From the NCBI GenBank assembly GCA_038040485.1, contig JBBPIE010000022.1, positions 1 through 64,000 of the forward strand: a stretch of DNA of 64,000 bases, written 5' to 3'. Below the pieces are notes generated by a model. That model worked only from the letters and a program-made list of their open reading frames with translations. It did not search any database and was not told the DNA's origin. This document shows, piece by piece, positions 48,101 to 56,725 of the stretch; position 1 is the stretch's first letter; each line of letters begins with the position of its first letter. This DNA is from Onstottus_B arcticum. GTDB lineage: Bacteria; Acidobacteriota; Blastocatellia; UBA7656. The translations under genes and the position numbers were made by a program.

Positions 48101-49168
48101 CCATTCGATGGCCTCATCTTTCTGCACTAGCTGAGGAGATAGCGATTCTATGATCTTCTGTTTGTCATCGACCTGCCACGAAAGGGTCTTAACTGCATGA
48201 TCGTTTTCTAAGCGCACCTTTAAGCGCTGACCGAGTTGACTGAAGAACTGTCGCACCAGTACACGATCCGATTCTCGCAGCGCCAATAATTGTCGGAGGC
48301 TGTCATTGTAAGCCTCGCCGACGGCCGCCAGCCCCAGCCCATGCTCATGGATGAATTCGAAATGTGGGTACCGTACTTTGAGTTCGTCCCAAAGCTTCCA
48401 CACTCCAAAATCGCCCTCGCGGACGTTAATATCGTGCAACAGTATGACGCCTCGGCTGCTCATCTTCGGCAGCCAGTTTTCGAAATCGTGTTTCACTACT
48501 TCATAAGCGTGATAGCCGTCTATGTGGAGCAGATCAATCGTCGTGTCCGCAAAATGGCTGACGGCCTCGTCAAAGGTGCTCTGAATCAAAGTGGAGAATC
48601 CGCCGTACAGCGGATCGTGGTGCTGTTTGAGCTCCTCGAGTACTTCCGGCCCAAAGAACCCCGACTGAGGGTCGCCCTCCCAGTTGTCAACAGCATAGCA
48701 CCGGCAATCTAACCCAAGTTCTGCAACGGCCTGGCAAAATGCGCAGTAAGAAACTCCCGAAAACGTTCCAAGTTCGACAATCGTCACTGGACTCAAGATG
48801 TCAACGAGGAACATTGCGAACGGGACATGCCCCGCCCACTCGCTGGCAGCAAGCCGTAAGGGTGTCCTCAAACATACTGGATGATCTAACGGGTTGAACA
48901 TAACAGGGCTCACATATATTCGTCGCAGTCTAGCATGCTTAAATACGCGGCGCAAAAGGGCCTCGTATTGATTTTGATTTTGAACTGAGCCTGCCGCGGC
49001 AATCGGCTCCGACTTGGCGCGGGCCTCTGTTTTTTGCAGGCCGAGATGCTCAACTACCAGGCTGACACGCGTTTCCCAGGAGTTCTCGCGCGTCACGCTG
49101 CGGGGTCGATCGGCGAATTGTCCGCACTGCGGCTGGAGGCTTTTCATACGGTCCAGCCTTCGACCCAC
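45131..49168 (-). CDS. Giant methyltransferase-coiled coil-GT4-GT2 protein
   Basis: The frame encodes 1,345 residues. Functional sequence is clear from about residue 90 (possible ATG at 48901, MFNPLDHPVCL). A methyltransferase-like domain (about 105-310) has TIVELGTFSGVSYCAF and LLHIDGYHAYEVV. Next comes a long coiled coil (about 320-585) with internal repeats, the linker TNTLGWRLLSLYG (about 590), a GT-B domain (about 705-1060, DWEFRYQRPQQILSQFA) and a GT2 domain (about 1075-1335, ASIIVVTYNNLALNKL, LLNNDT). Domain order and linker are the same as in the gene at 20952-24653. The first 60 residues contain TRENSWETRVSLVVEHLG, which looks like the tail of another GT-B enzyme, so the 5' end may be a fusion scar. 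It probably builds part of the surface glycan. Confidence 0.85.
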   Translation of the reverse strand: MGRRLDRMKSLQPQCGQFADRPRSVTRENSWETRVSLVVEHLGLQKTEARAKSEPIAAAGSVQNQNQYEALLRRVFKHARLRRIYVSPVMFNPLDHPVCLRTPLRLAASEWAGHVPFAMFLVDILSPVTIVELGTFSGVSYCAFCQAVAELGLDCRCYAVDNWEGDPQSGFFGPEVLEELKQHHDPLYGGFSTLIQSTFDEAVSHFADTTIDLLHIDGYHAYEVVKHDFENWLPKMSSRGVILLHDINVREGDFGVWKLWDELKVRYPHFEFIHEHGLGLAAVGEAYNDSLRQLLALRESDRVLVRQFFSQLGQRLKVRLENDHAVKTLSWQVDDKQKIIESLSPQLVQKDEAIEWLTAQLKEKGQTFAAALEEKTRAAQASSAHAQALAAQLPEKEKIIVARDKAIASLQEELVALRQAEESAQATEKEKIVVARDEAIAHLSQHVAEEGKIITARDKAIASLQEELVALRKAVLAEKEDLAQTLSKLAERERASNALLARVAELTTKLTEKEEEARYGLVQLKQRETIVRTHEETIASLKGELAESPKKNQRLAGSNNLLKIQLTKKDQAIQMLSGQLAATDARLNRMTNTLGWRLLSLYGPIKYRYLLPIYRMLGLMPKTTNGQPAPPAIHLEESMQLLTIELAEVKLAIELMSSEVSQRPKEVELQEAEQLDLYPSLTLLPHLKEEEVPAILDKRPPAAALHRPDVICFSIIDWEFRYQRPQQILSQFAAHGHRVFYISTSRFRPSGATPRVQVSKIKENVFEVQLAAEHSPDVYGEVVEGRNRAALLASLDELRRMFQIDEAVGYVMIASWGGLALEAKQIWNWRVIYDCMDEWENFPGIKRSLLDMELELVRRCDLLVVTGRRLYEKWQAYDRPMVLARNAVDWDFYAERYRPNTVLAEIKHPVIGYYGAIADWFDVELLTEAARQRPDYTFVLLGGVFDVDVSELKALTNVRILGQQPYETMPQYLYHFDACMIPFKVNPITEATDPVKLYEYLSAGKPVVSVALAEIEPYREYLYIAEDKDDFISQLDRAVAENDPEMTAHRRRFAQQHTWEQRYELIQTGLAQVTPRASIIVVTYNNLALNKLCLESIIRNTDYPNYEVIVVDNDSADGTPAYLRYVAAQHPGIQIILNSTNNGFARANNQGIARSTGEYIVLLNNDTIVPPGWLSRLLRHLQNPAIGMVGPLTNFVGNEAKVEVPYQTWAEMEAFAAEQAWKHDGEVADIHMLAMFCVAFRRDIYESVGPLDERFGIGMFEDDDYAQRMKAHGYRVVCAADVFVHHFGQAAFKKLIDRGEYDDLFDENRRRYETKWNVKWIPHKHTPLTFERPSGRSDLEMVVKR
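47755..47975 (-). repeat. Near-identical repeats inside the coiled-coil coding region
   Basis: The stretch encoding ARDKAIASLQEELVALR occurs twice (about 47757-47808 and 47925-47976, + strand coordinates) with almost identical bases, and a related degenerate copy lies between. The coiled coil seems to have grown by tandem duplication of about 168 bases. Confidence 0.75.
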
Positions 49169-49546
49169 TGATCAACAATCATTAGCTAGACGAGCGGCAG
49201 TGAGTCACGTCCACGGCGGGTAAACAGCCCGCTTCGAGGAGGGCGGATGGCTGCCCTCGATTTTAGGTCAAGGCCCTGGAGATGGCGCGCTTTCCAGAGT
49301 GAATACGGCTCCCGAATCTTTGTTACGGCGCAACATCGTGAAATGCTGGATGAGGTGATGTATCACGCATTGAGGTGTTGTAAACTGAGCGAAAGGTGGG
49401 AGAGATACTGGGAATCCCGATTTGCCGGGCAGCCTTCACAAATCCGAGGCACACCTCTAGCCGTGGGCTTGTTGCTCAATTCCGCGCTCTGTTACTATCT
49501 CATCTTCAATCATCAAGCCCTCTTTTAGCTCTTACGGAGAATCGTC
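49169..49546. other. Intergenic region with a wecB-like scrap
   Basis: No full gene is present. At 49319-49360 the + strand encodes FVTAQHREMLDEVM, close to the WecB active-site region TAQHREMLDQ of the gene at 12828; the surrounding frame is not WecB-like. A ribosome-binding site GGAG precedes the GTG at 49547. Confidence 0.5.
49319..49360 (+). pseudogene. Short wecB fragment
   Basis: Fourteen codons match the conserved UDP-GlcNAc 2-epimerase stretch around TAQHREMLD. The match is nine identical residues in a row to the intact copy, with different third-codon bases. It is too short to be certain, but the motif is highly family-specific. Confidence 0.5.
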
Positions 49547-50569
49547 GTGTCTGAGTCACCTTCTTTCAAGCTGCCCCGTCGCGAGGAACGCCAGTTCGGG
49601 ATGCTCGTCGGGAAGCGATGTGTTCCTATCCTGCTCCTGGCACTTGGCGCCGCAACCGCGGCAGTTGTCAGCGCCGGGCATGGCATGGTCGGCCAGCCGC
49701 AGGCAGTCGATGGTGCCTTCAACGCGCACGTCAGTCGCCCTGCTTACGTCACTAAGCATCCGAAAGCGCTCTTCGATGAGGCGCACAATAATGCAGACAC
49801 ATCCAGCGGACGCTATAAGCCATTTGCAGATCTGATCACCGCGGATGGCTATGCGGTTCGGCCGAACAATGAGAAGTTTTCCAAGAGTGCGTTGAAGGAC
49901 TATCAAGTTTTGATTGTAGTCAATGCGTCAGGCCCGCCCGGGCAGAGAAGGGACGCTTCGCCATTCTCGGATCAGGAATGCGACGCCGTGCGCGATTGGG
50001 TCAATTCGGGAGGGGCGTTGCTGTTAATCTCCGATCAAGCCCCCTTCAGCACTGCGGTTGCCGCGCTATCCAAACGCTTCGATATTGACCTTACGAAAGG
50101 ATTCACCATTGACTCGGTCTACCACAATAAGGACTCGGGTGATGAGACCGAGCTCGTGTTTAGCCGAGACAACGCGCTTCTGGGAGACCATCCAATCACG
50201 AGGGGCCGCGATGCAACCGAAAGAATAAATCGAATAATAACTTTCACCGGAACCTCACTCAAAGGTCCGGCTGGAAGTGTTCCATTTCTGAAACTGGGGG
50301 ACTCGGCGAAAGACGTAATCCGATCGGATCTTAAACCATCGTCGCCGGGAGAAGCCGCACCGGATCCGAAACAAGTCTCAGCCGTGGGTCGGGCTCAGGC
50401 AGTAGCGCTGGCATTTGGCAACGGCAGGGTTGTAGTCTTAGGCGAGGCCGCTATGCTCACTGCACAAGTAGCATTGCGGGGATTTCGCTTCGGTATGAAC
50501 GTGTCTGACATTGATAATCGTCAATTGGCGCTGAACTTCATGCATTGGCTTTCCGGCTTGGTAAAATGA
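49547..50569 (+). CDS. Membrane-anchored or exported DUF4350/GATase-like protein
   Basis: The protein has 340 residues from a GTG start with a GGAG site. A hydrophobic segment (about 25-45, PILLLALGAATAAVVSAGHG) is a signal or anchor. The body has the alternating beta/alpha pattern of a class I glutamine-amidotransferase-like fold of the DUF4350 kind: DYQVLIVVNASGPP, VRDWVNSGGALLLISDQAPF, and near the end GRVVVLGEAAMLTAQV. The catalytic triad of true amidotransferases is not evident. These domains are usually non-enzymatic sensors of a missing ligand; the role here is unknown. The next small exported-protein gene follows 45 bases later and may be co-transcribed. Confidence 0.7.
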   Translation: MSESPSFKLPRREERQFGMLVGKRCVPILLLALGAATAAVVSAGHGMVGQPQAVDGAFNAHVSRPAYVTKHPKALFDEAHNNADTSSGRYKPFADLITADGYAVRPNNEKFSKSALKDYQVLIVVNASGPPGQRRDASPFSDQECDAVRDWVNSGGALLLISDQAPFSTAVAALSKRFDIDLTKGFTIDSVYHNKDSGDETELVFSRDNALLGDHPITRGRDATERINRIITFTGTSLKGPAGSVPFLKLGDSAKDVIRSDLKPSSPGEAAPDPKQVSAVGRAQAVALAFGNGRVVVLGEAAMLTAQVALRGFRFGMNVSDIDNRQLALNFMHWLSGLVK

Positions 50570-50614
50570 AGAAACCGAAACGGGGCGATGTCTAGGTACG
50601 AAAGTGAGGTTTTA

Positions 50615-51148
50615 ATGCGCGGGAAACTGCTGCCGAGGGTACTGATCTCTTTGATAGCTGGGCTCCTTATTTTTGCGGGCGTCCAAGCTGCAAGCAAGCG
50701 TGATCGGCAAACCAACTCTGCAACTGAACTACAAGAAGTCAACTTCAGCCTAACACGGATACCGGAGAACCCCAGGCAATACAGTCTTGTCGTAACCAGT
50801 GGCGAGGAACAGAGCATCTCAGGAAGCTTTTCCGTCGATCAACTGCAGATCCTCCGAGCCATAATGACTGAAGCTGAGAAGTTTGCTCTCGTGTCAGACG
50901 CAACGGGAACAAAGGAGCCCATAACAACGCGCTTCGAAGATAAGGTTGAGCGCGCGTTCATAGTCGACGTGGAGAAGCTTGGGAACCAGAGCAGACTGTT
51001 TCTCACGCTTAAGACCGAGATTGGTCGAATGACTGTAGTCGCCGGAAAAGTCGTCCGCAGCACCCGACGCGAAGAAGGGTTCTTCTTCGATTTGCTGTCA
51101 CGCCTGGAGTCTGTACTGCCAAAACCACCAGCCAAGTCTTCCAAGTAG
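50615..51148 (+). CDS. Small exported protein of unknown function
   Basis: The ATG at 50615 has a GAGG site and starts a signal peptide (MRGKLLPRVLISLIAGLLIFAG, cleavage near VQAA). An ATG nine codons upstream is open but less well placed. The mature part of about 150 residues contains beta-rich segments (VNFSLTRIPENPRQYSLVVT and RLFLTLKTEIGRMTVVAGKV) and a Lys/Pro tail. I recognise no family. It is probably periplasmic and follows the DUF4350-like gene. Confidence 0.65.
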   Translation: MRGKLLPRVLISLIAGLLIFAGVQAASKRDRQTNSATELQEVNFSLTRIPENPRQYSLVVTSGEEQSISGSFSVDQLQILRAIMTEAEKFALVSDATGTKEPITTRFEDKVERAFIVDVEKLGNQSRLFLTLKTEIGRMTVVAGKVVRSTRREEGFFFDLLSRLESVLPKPPAKSSK

Positions 51149-51364
51149 CTCGACGCGTATTTTGTTAAGCGACCGCTGGGAGTTTTCGGCGGGGCAGGCT
51201 GTGGATCTGGCCAGGAGAGAACGTAGCGAAGAGCTGGTTCCTCTCTAGGAAAGCCGAAAGCTTCGCTAATGCCTCTCATTGCCTACCAACCCTCGCTAGG
51301 CAGGCATTGGCCGGCTGCCACGATAGGACTGTCGCTACGCAGCAGCCAGCCACGGACCCAATAA

Positions 51365-51406
51365 GTTCCCCCTCGTCGCTCGCAATGAGGCGAGCACAAG
51401 GGGAAC
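51365..51406. terminator. Bidirectional hairpin between convergent genes
   Basis: Arms gttcccc (51365-51371) and ggggaac (51400-51406) plus an inner pair gctcgc/gcgagc (51378-51383, 51390-51395) form a stem with a small bulge. It lies between the + strand gene ending at 51148 and the - strand gene ending at 51432, so it can serve both. Confidence 0.5.
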
Positions 51407-51431
51407 TACAGGTGAAGCTACCAAGCAGATC

Positions 51432-52349
51432 CTACTGTTGCACGCGCGGTTGGAGCGTTCCGGTTACGTTCGCCGTTGTGTTCCCAAATATACTGTTATT
51501 CTGGAAGGTATCACTAGTGGAGCCCGCCGCGACATTTACCCCTGTTGCGTTGTTAAAGAAAGAGCAGCCGGAAATGCGCAGGGTCGACGTCGCAGTAAAT
51601 GCGTTAGCCCCGGTGCCGTTATTTGAGGCAACACACCGCTCAGCATTCAATGTCGCCGAGTTGTCAGCCAGTAGCCCATTGCCGGTTTGGTGGCTGATGA
51701 CCGAATCGCTAACTGTAACATTCCCGGAGCCACGCGATTGGATACCGGTCGTGCCCCGCTGTACCCTGCAGTTGCTGATCGAGGCATTGTTGTTGCCGGC
51801 GATGTTGGCGGTCCTGATGCCGGTAGTGCAGTTCGAAATCGAGGTGTTCACGATGCTCATCTCGCCTGCAACTGTGTTGGCGCCATCGATGCCCGCAGAG
51901 GATGCACCCGTGAAGCCATAGATCGTGCAGTTTTCGACGCGCAGGTGCTTTCCGGCAAGATACCTGATGCCGTTAAGGGCGGTGCAGGCTCCGTTGATTG
52001 ACACGTTTCTTATCGTCACTACGTCGTTTACGCCGGCATTTACGATGATCCCGTTGACGTTGGCGGCGAGGATTCCCGCAAGTGTGCCGTCACCGTTGAT
52101 GGTAATGGACTTGGTGATAGTCACGGCGCCGAATCCGCCGGGATCCAGCACCGAGATCTCGCCGCAGGCGGCCGTCTTCGAGATCGCACCTGCGAAGGTC
52201 TTGCAGGGCGCGGTGCGGCTGCACGGATTGGCATCGTCGCCTACCCCAGATACCCAGGTTCGTGTCGCCTGTGCCTGCGCCACCGACGAAATTGCCAGGC
52301 TAAAAACTGTAATAGCCAGAATGTTGAACGCGAAGCGAAACTTTCTCAT
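51432..52349 (-). CDS. Secreted right-handed parallel beta-helix protein
   Basis: The 305-residue protein has an AGGAG site and a signal peptide cut after AQAQ. A beta-helix segment of about 200 residues follows, with regularly spaced N-, S-, G-rich turns (VNDVVTIRNVSINGACTALNG, GNNNASISNCRVQRGTTGIQS, SATLNAERCVASNNGTG). The start VSGVGDDANPCSRTAPCKTFAGAIS is the common opening of pectate-lyase-like repeat proteins found in Acidobacteriota. No catalytic residues can be named, so it may be a polysaccharide lyase or a non-enzymatic surface protein. It is convergent with the exported-protein genes and separated by 263 bases from the HYR-domain gene upstream. Confidence 0.85.
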   Translation of the reverse strand: MRKFRFAFNILAITVFSLAISSVAQAQATRTWVSGVGDDANPCSRTAPCKTFAGAISKTAACGEISVLDPGGFGAVTITKSITINGDGTLAGILAANVNGIIVNAGVNDVVTIRNVSINGACTALNGIRYLAGKHLRVENCTIYGFTGASSAGIDGANTVAGEMSIVNTSISNCTTGIRTANIAGNNNASISNCRVQRGTTGIQSRGSGNVTVSDSVISHQTGNGLLADNSATLNAERCVASNNGTGANAFTATSTLRISGCSFFNNATGVNVAAGSTSDTFQNNSIFGNTTANVTGTLQPRVQQ

Positions 52350-52612
52350 GATGCATTCTCCTTTTGAGTTGAACGTAATTCCTGTTTATGGCCTAAGACT
52401 TCGAAGTCTCGTAATTGTTTAATGAAGGCAGAGAAGCCCTGGTTAAGGGCCAGCTCTCACCGCCTGACTCATCTCCGCTACCAGGTCAGAGCGCGGGACT
52501 TCCTTCTGTAGAACCACGCCCAGCCAAATGTCTTGTGCGAATAACGCGTAAATCATTTGAACCTCAAGTCCTTCACACACCATATGCTTTGCCCGCGCAG
52601 GGCCCTTGTTTG

Positions 52613-55273
52613 CTACGAGCAGCCAAGGTTTGTACAGCCAAGCGTATTCCGGACGTTCGCAGCCGAGTCAATCAACGGCTGCCCTTGAGCTGGCGTAAGA
52701 GTTCCGTTATTGATAAGGCCCGTAACTTGACTAATGAAGTCAGCGAGCTTGTTGCAGGCGACGTTAGTCTTACCGTCGTTCAGGGCATTCAGCGCCGCTT
52801 GAAGTTTCGAACCCAATCCCTGAATCTGTTGTCCGCTTAAGGGCGGCTGTAGCGCCTGGACCCGGGTGATCAGATCCTGGATCACCTCCGCCGCTGTCTT
52901 CACCCTCACCGTAAAGCTGCAGGTAGCCGTGTTGCCCGACGTGTCGGTCACCGTAAAGGTATTGGTCGTGGTACCGATCGGGAACGTCGAACCGCTGGCG
53001 AGGCCCGCCGTCCGTGTTGTTACTGGACCAGGACAGTTATCTGTGCCGACCGGTGCTGTATAGGTGACCACCGCGCCGGACGGACAGGTCGGTTCGACCG
53101 TGATGCTCGCCGGGCAAGTGATCGTCGGCGGAGTTGTGTCGTTGACCGTGAAGGTTGCCGTACAGGTGGTGCTGTTATTCGCCTCATCTTTCACAGTTAC
53201 CGTAATCGTAGTCGTGCCTTTGCCCACGAGCGTTCCCGCAGCCGGGCTCTGAGTTACGGTTAATAAGACTGCGTCTGTGCAATTGTCCGAAGCGACTACG
53301 CCGCCAATCACATTCGGAACAGGAGCCTGACAATTTCCGTCTGCCGAGGCGCTTGTCGGCGCAGGGCAGGTGGAAATAACCGGCGGTGTCGTGTCAGAAA
53401 CTGTCACAGTAGCCGTACAGGTAGCTTCGCCCGCCGAGTTCTCTGCTGTAATAGTTACCGTATATAACCCGGGGCTAATAATCGATCCGGCTGCCGGAGA
53501 CTGAGACACAGTAATACCACAGCCAGTGGTAACAACTTCGCCGACCATGTTCGGTATGGCCGCTTCACAAACCGAATTCACCGATATGTTCTTATTCGAA
53601 GTGCAAGTCGTAATCGTCGGAGCGGCCGACGCATTAACCGTTACCGTGAAGTCACAGCTAGGTCCGCCGCTGACGGAGCACGTGACCAGGGTGGTGCCCA
53701 CCGGGAACGTAGAACCCGACGCTGGGCTGCAGCTGACAGTGCCGCAACTACCGCTAGTCGTAGGAGCTGCATAGTTGATTACCGCGCCACTGCACTCAGA
53801 AGCCGTCTGCGTCACATCACCCGGGCAAGTGAGCGTGCAGGTGGCGCCGCTAGTGACTGTTACCGAGAAGCTGCAAGAGACCAAATTGTTTGCTGAATCC
53901 GTCGCCGCGCAGCTTACCGTCGTGGTCCCAACGCTGAAACTGGAACCAGAAGCCGGATCACACACCGTCATCACGCAGTTCCCGGTTGTCGTCGGTGCGG
54001 GGTAATTCACCACTGCCGAACCTGAATCAGGGGTGTCTTCACCAACGCTAACGTTACTGGGGCAGCTGATGGTGGGCTGCACAGGCGGGCTCGTGTCATG
54101 AATTGTAACCGTGAAGCTGCAGGCGCCTCCACTCTGGGTGCTGCAAGAAACTGTGGTAGCGCCGATCGGGAATGTTGAGCCGGAAGGCGGATTGCACGAT
54201 ACTTCGTTGTCGGGTGGGCTGCCGCAAGCGCCCGAAGTTGTGGGCGTAGCGTAAGTGACAACCGCGCTGCACTGATTCGGATCGTTGTCGTGCGTCACGT
54301 TGCTGCCGCAATTGAGCGTGCACACCGAGGAGACTGCTGTAACAGTCGTTTCAGCAGTAGAGGTGTTATTAGCCGTATTCAACTCGTTTGTATCGCTGGA
54401 CACACTTGCCGTATTGGTTATGGTCGTTCCGTCTGGAGTGCCGCCGTTTACGTTGACCGCAAAGGTGAAGACAGCCATGGAACCCGCAGGCAGACTCGCT
54501 ATCGTGCAGCTTATCATGCCCGTGAAGCCCGCATCCGGCGCGGTACACGTAAACCCGGGACCTGAATTCTGCGCTTCAGACACAAAGGTCGTGCTGCCCG
54601 GTACCGTATCGGTAACTGTCACGCCTTGCGCGTCGTCGGGGCCGTTGTTGGTCACCTCCACCCTGTAGTTGATATTATTGCCGGCAGAGACTTGAAAAGG
54701 GCCGTACTTGGCGAGCGAAAGGTCAACACTCGCGTTGGCGGGGTCTTTCACGACAAACTTGGCGTTGGCGAACCCTACACCTCTGTTGTTGATGGTTCTT
54801 ACCGTCCAGGTTCCGACCTGGGCAAATTGCCCGGTTGTGGGTATCGCGTAAGTATCCGAAGCTGGATCCGAACTAATCGGGCTCTGCTGCGCGACGGTGC
54901 CGTCAGGAGTAACCCATTGAAAGCGCCGCTGGTTCGGGAACTGGGTGCCGGTCGCAACCGCACAAGCCGTTTCGCCCAGATTCCACGTTGTCTTGGGTGT
55001 CGCACAATCGCTGGATGCAAAAGTGCTGATGCTCTCGGTATCGGCGGTCGCCGAACCGCCGCGCGTGAACATCCCGCGCATCGTGGGAGAGAGGGTCAAA
55101 CCTGCTAGCACCACACCCAGAGCTATGACGACTGGGAACCCACCTGACCGGAATAGCCTGTTAGAAATTGGAATCCTTTTCACCGGGCGCTTAGTGAATG
55201 ATAGGGATGATAAGATCGATCTCTTAACGCTGCTTGCAATATGCACACTCGTACCTTTACCCAGTCGTTTCAT
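52613..55273 (-). CDS. Secreted protein with DUF11/HYR Ig-like repeats and FIMAH domain
   Basis: The 886-residue protein starts at an ATG with an AGGAG site. Its N-terminus has an unusually long basic stretch before the hydrophobic segment FPVVIALGVVLAGLTLSP. Next comes a domain with TWTVRTINN, a DUF11-type repeat (VDLSLAKYGPFQVSAGNNINYRVEVTNNGPDDAQGVTVTDTVPG), then five or six HYR-like domains, each with the pattern SGSTFP-GTT-V-CS. The C-terminal 90 residues (LITRVQALQPPLSGQQIQGLGSKLQAALNALNDGK) match the FIMAH domain. Such proteins act in adhesion or as surface scaffold. No enzyme motif is seen. Confidence 0.88.
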   Translation of the reverse strand: MKRLGKGTSVHIASSVKRSILSSLSFTKRPVKRIPISNRLFRSGGFPVVIALGVVLAGLTLSPTMRGMFTRGGSATADTESISTFASSDCATPKTTWNLGETACAVATGTQFPNQRRFQWVTPDGTVAQQSPISSDPASDTYAIPTTGQFAQVGTWTVRTINNRGVGFANAKFVVKDPANASVDLSLAKYGPFQVSAGNNINYRVEVTNNGPDDAQGVTVTDTVPGSTTFVSEAQNSGPGFTCTAPDAGFTGMISCTIASLPAGSMAVFTFAVNVNGGTPDGTTITNTASVSSDTNELNTANNTSTAETTVTAVSSVCTLNCGSNVTHDNDPNQCSAVVTYATPTTSGACGSPPDNEVSCNPPSGSTFPIGATTVSCSTQSGGACSFTVTIHDTSPPVQPTISCPSNVSVGEDTPDSGSAVVNYPAPTTTGNCVMTVCDPASGSSFSVGTTTVSCAATDSANNLVSCSFSVTVTSGATCTLTCPGDVTQTASECSGAVINYAAPTTSGSCGTVSCSPASGSTFPVGTTLVTCSVSGGPSCDFTVTVNASAAPTITTCTSNKNISVNSVCEAAIPNMVGEVVTTGCGITVSQSPAAGSIISPGLYTVTITAENSAGEATCTATVTVSDTTPPVISTCPAPTSASADGNCQAPVPNVIGGVVASDNCTDAVLLTVTQSPAAGTLVGKGTTTITVTVKDEANNSTTCTATFTVNDTTPPTITCPASITVEPTCPSGAVVTYTAPVGTDNCPGPVTTRTAGLASGSTFPIGTTTNTFTVTDTSGNTATCSFTVRVKTAAEVIQDLITRVQALQPPLSGQQIQGLGSKLQAALNALNDGKTNVACNKLADFISQVTGLINNGTLTPAQGQPLIDSAANVRNTLGCTNLGCS

Positions 55274-55792
55274 GATAGGTTCTCCTCTTGAATTTTACTT
55301 AGGACATCTTCCACTCATGGTTTTGAACTGCATTACGAGCCGAGATAAAGCCGCACTCTTGTTGAAGAGCGCTTGAAAGCCCTTCGTTAGACGTGTCAAT
55401 GGTCAAAGGTCCCACTCAGCTCACTGAAACCCACAGCCTCGAGCTTGATGGTCAGGCTCTCGTCAAGCTCAAACAGACGGTTGAATTAACTGAAGAGCCA
55501 TGCCTTAACCGAGCCAGGGCGCGACAGTATTACAATTCTTGGCGAAAGTCAATCGAAAATAGGGCAGACGTCAGTGTCTTAATCAAGACACCAGCCAGCG
55601 GATCATCCTTTCGACTGGAAGCGATGCGGATTGAGCATTCACACTTCGTCATGGGCCAGCTTGCAAGGCGCTGCAACGCGGGTGCGCGCGTTCTGCCCCG
55701 GTAAGTCTCGTGCTTCTCCACATTGGCCAGCCATCTTTGCTTCAAGTGGAATTGACAAGCGCTCTCGAACACAAATACCTTCCTCGCTGTAG
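55274..55792. other. Intergenic region, nothing recognised
   Basis: A 103-codon open frame on the + strand (55393-55704) has no recognisable domain, ribosome-binding site or family pattern and is taken as non-coding. A TTGACA at 55752-55757 followed after 18 bases by TACCTT may be a weak promoter for the next gene; the transcript would be nearly leaderless, which fits the lack of a ribosome-binding site there. Confidence 0.4.
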
Positions 55793-56725
55793 ATGAAATC
55801 ACGCCCTAAGGTCGCCGTCGTTGTCGTTAGCCACAACACTAGAGGCTTATTACTCGAATGTATCAACTCGGTCATTGAAAGCACGCAGCCTGATGATGTC
55901 GAGATAGTTGTCGTTGACAATGCTTCCGAGGACGGAAGCTACGAAGCCGTTCTTAGAGACCATCCTCAAGCCGTCGCCATAAGAAACGCGGTCAACGTTG
56001 GGTTCGCTGCCGCCTGCAACCAGGGCATCGGTGCAACCAGCGCCCCGCTTATCTTGCTGCTCAACAGCGATGCGAAACTAACCAGTCAAGCATTTCGCGC
56101 GCTTTGCGATTGCATGCGACTGGATCGCTGCGGGGCGGCAGGCTGCAAGGTGGTCAACGCTGATGGTGTCGAGATGGTCAGCGTCAGGAATTTCCTCACC
56201 CCGTTCAATCAAGCGCTCGAGCTGACGGGCATCACCAATAGACTAGGCTTGCGGCAACTTAGCAGGACTTACCGGCCCGCTCTTTCCCAGAAGTCTCCAG
56301 ATTGTTCGGTAGATTGGGTGGAAGGATCGTGTTTGATTCTGAGTCGCGCCGCGCTTGACGAGGTGGGATTGTTCGACGAGCGCTTTTTCATGTATTCAGA
56401 AGATGAGGATCTTTGCTTGAGACTGCGGTCGGCAGGGTGGTCAGTTTGTTATTCGGCGTCTGGCTCGGCTATTCATGTTGGCGGAGCGTCCACCTCGCAG
56501 AATCGACTTGAAATGCTTCGCCACTTTTATTCCAGCCAATTGTATTTTCTCTCCAAGCATCGCGGCTTGACGCCTGTTCTGCTGTATCTGGCCAGCATGA
56601 GTTTCGTTTTGATGGTGAAACGATTTCTGCTCCCAACGCTGTCACGGAACCGAGAGGCGCAGGAAGCCGGTGAACGCCTGTTTGCGCTTCGCCGGGCCTG
56701 GTCATCGAGGAACGACCGACGCTGA
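55793..56725 (+). CDS. Family 2 glycosyltransferase (rhamnosyltransferase-like)
   Basis: The 310-residue protein has VAVVVVSHNTRGLLLECINSV, IVVVDNASEDGSYEAV and LILLLNSDAKLT. The acceptor-side motif WVEGSCLILSRAALDEVGLFDERFFMYSEDEDLCLRL follows. This is the pattern of rhamnosyltransferase-type GT2 enzymes of O-antigen synthesis, though the sugar is not certain. There is a hydrophobic stretch near the C-terminus (LTPVLLYLASMSFVLMV) that may bind the membrane. It stands alone between two long non-coding stretches and is followed by an intrinsic terminator. Confidence 0.9.
   Translation: MKSRPKVAVVVVSHNTRGLLLECINSVIESTQPDDVEIVVVDNASEDGSYEAVLRDHPQAVAIRNAVNVGFAAACNQGIGATSAPLILLLNSDAKLTSQAFRALCDCMRLDRCGAAGCKVVNADGVEMVSVRNFLTPFNQALELTGITNRLGLRQLSRTYRPALSQKSPDCSVDWVEGSCLILSRAALDEVGLFDERFFMYSEDEDLCLRLRSAGWSVCYSASGSAIHVGGASTSQNRLEMLRHFYSSQLYFLSKHRGLTPVLLYLASMSFVLMVKRFLLPTLSRNREAQEAGERLFALRRAWSSRNDRR

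Noticed and set aside
55393..55704. Open frame of 103 codons before the GT2 gene
   Set aside because: No start signal or recognisable domain; overlapping open frames exist on the other strand.
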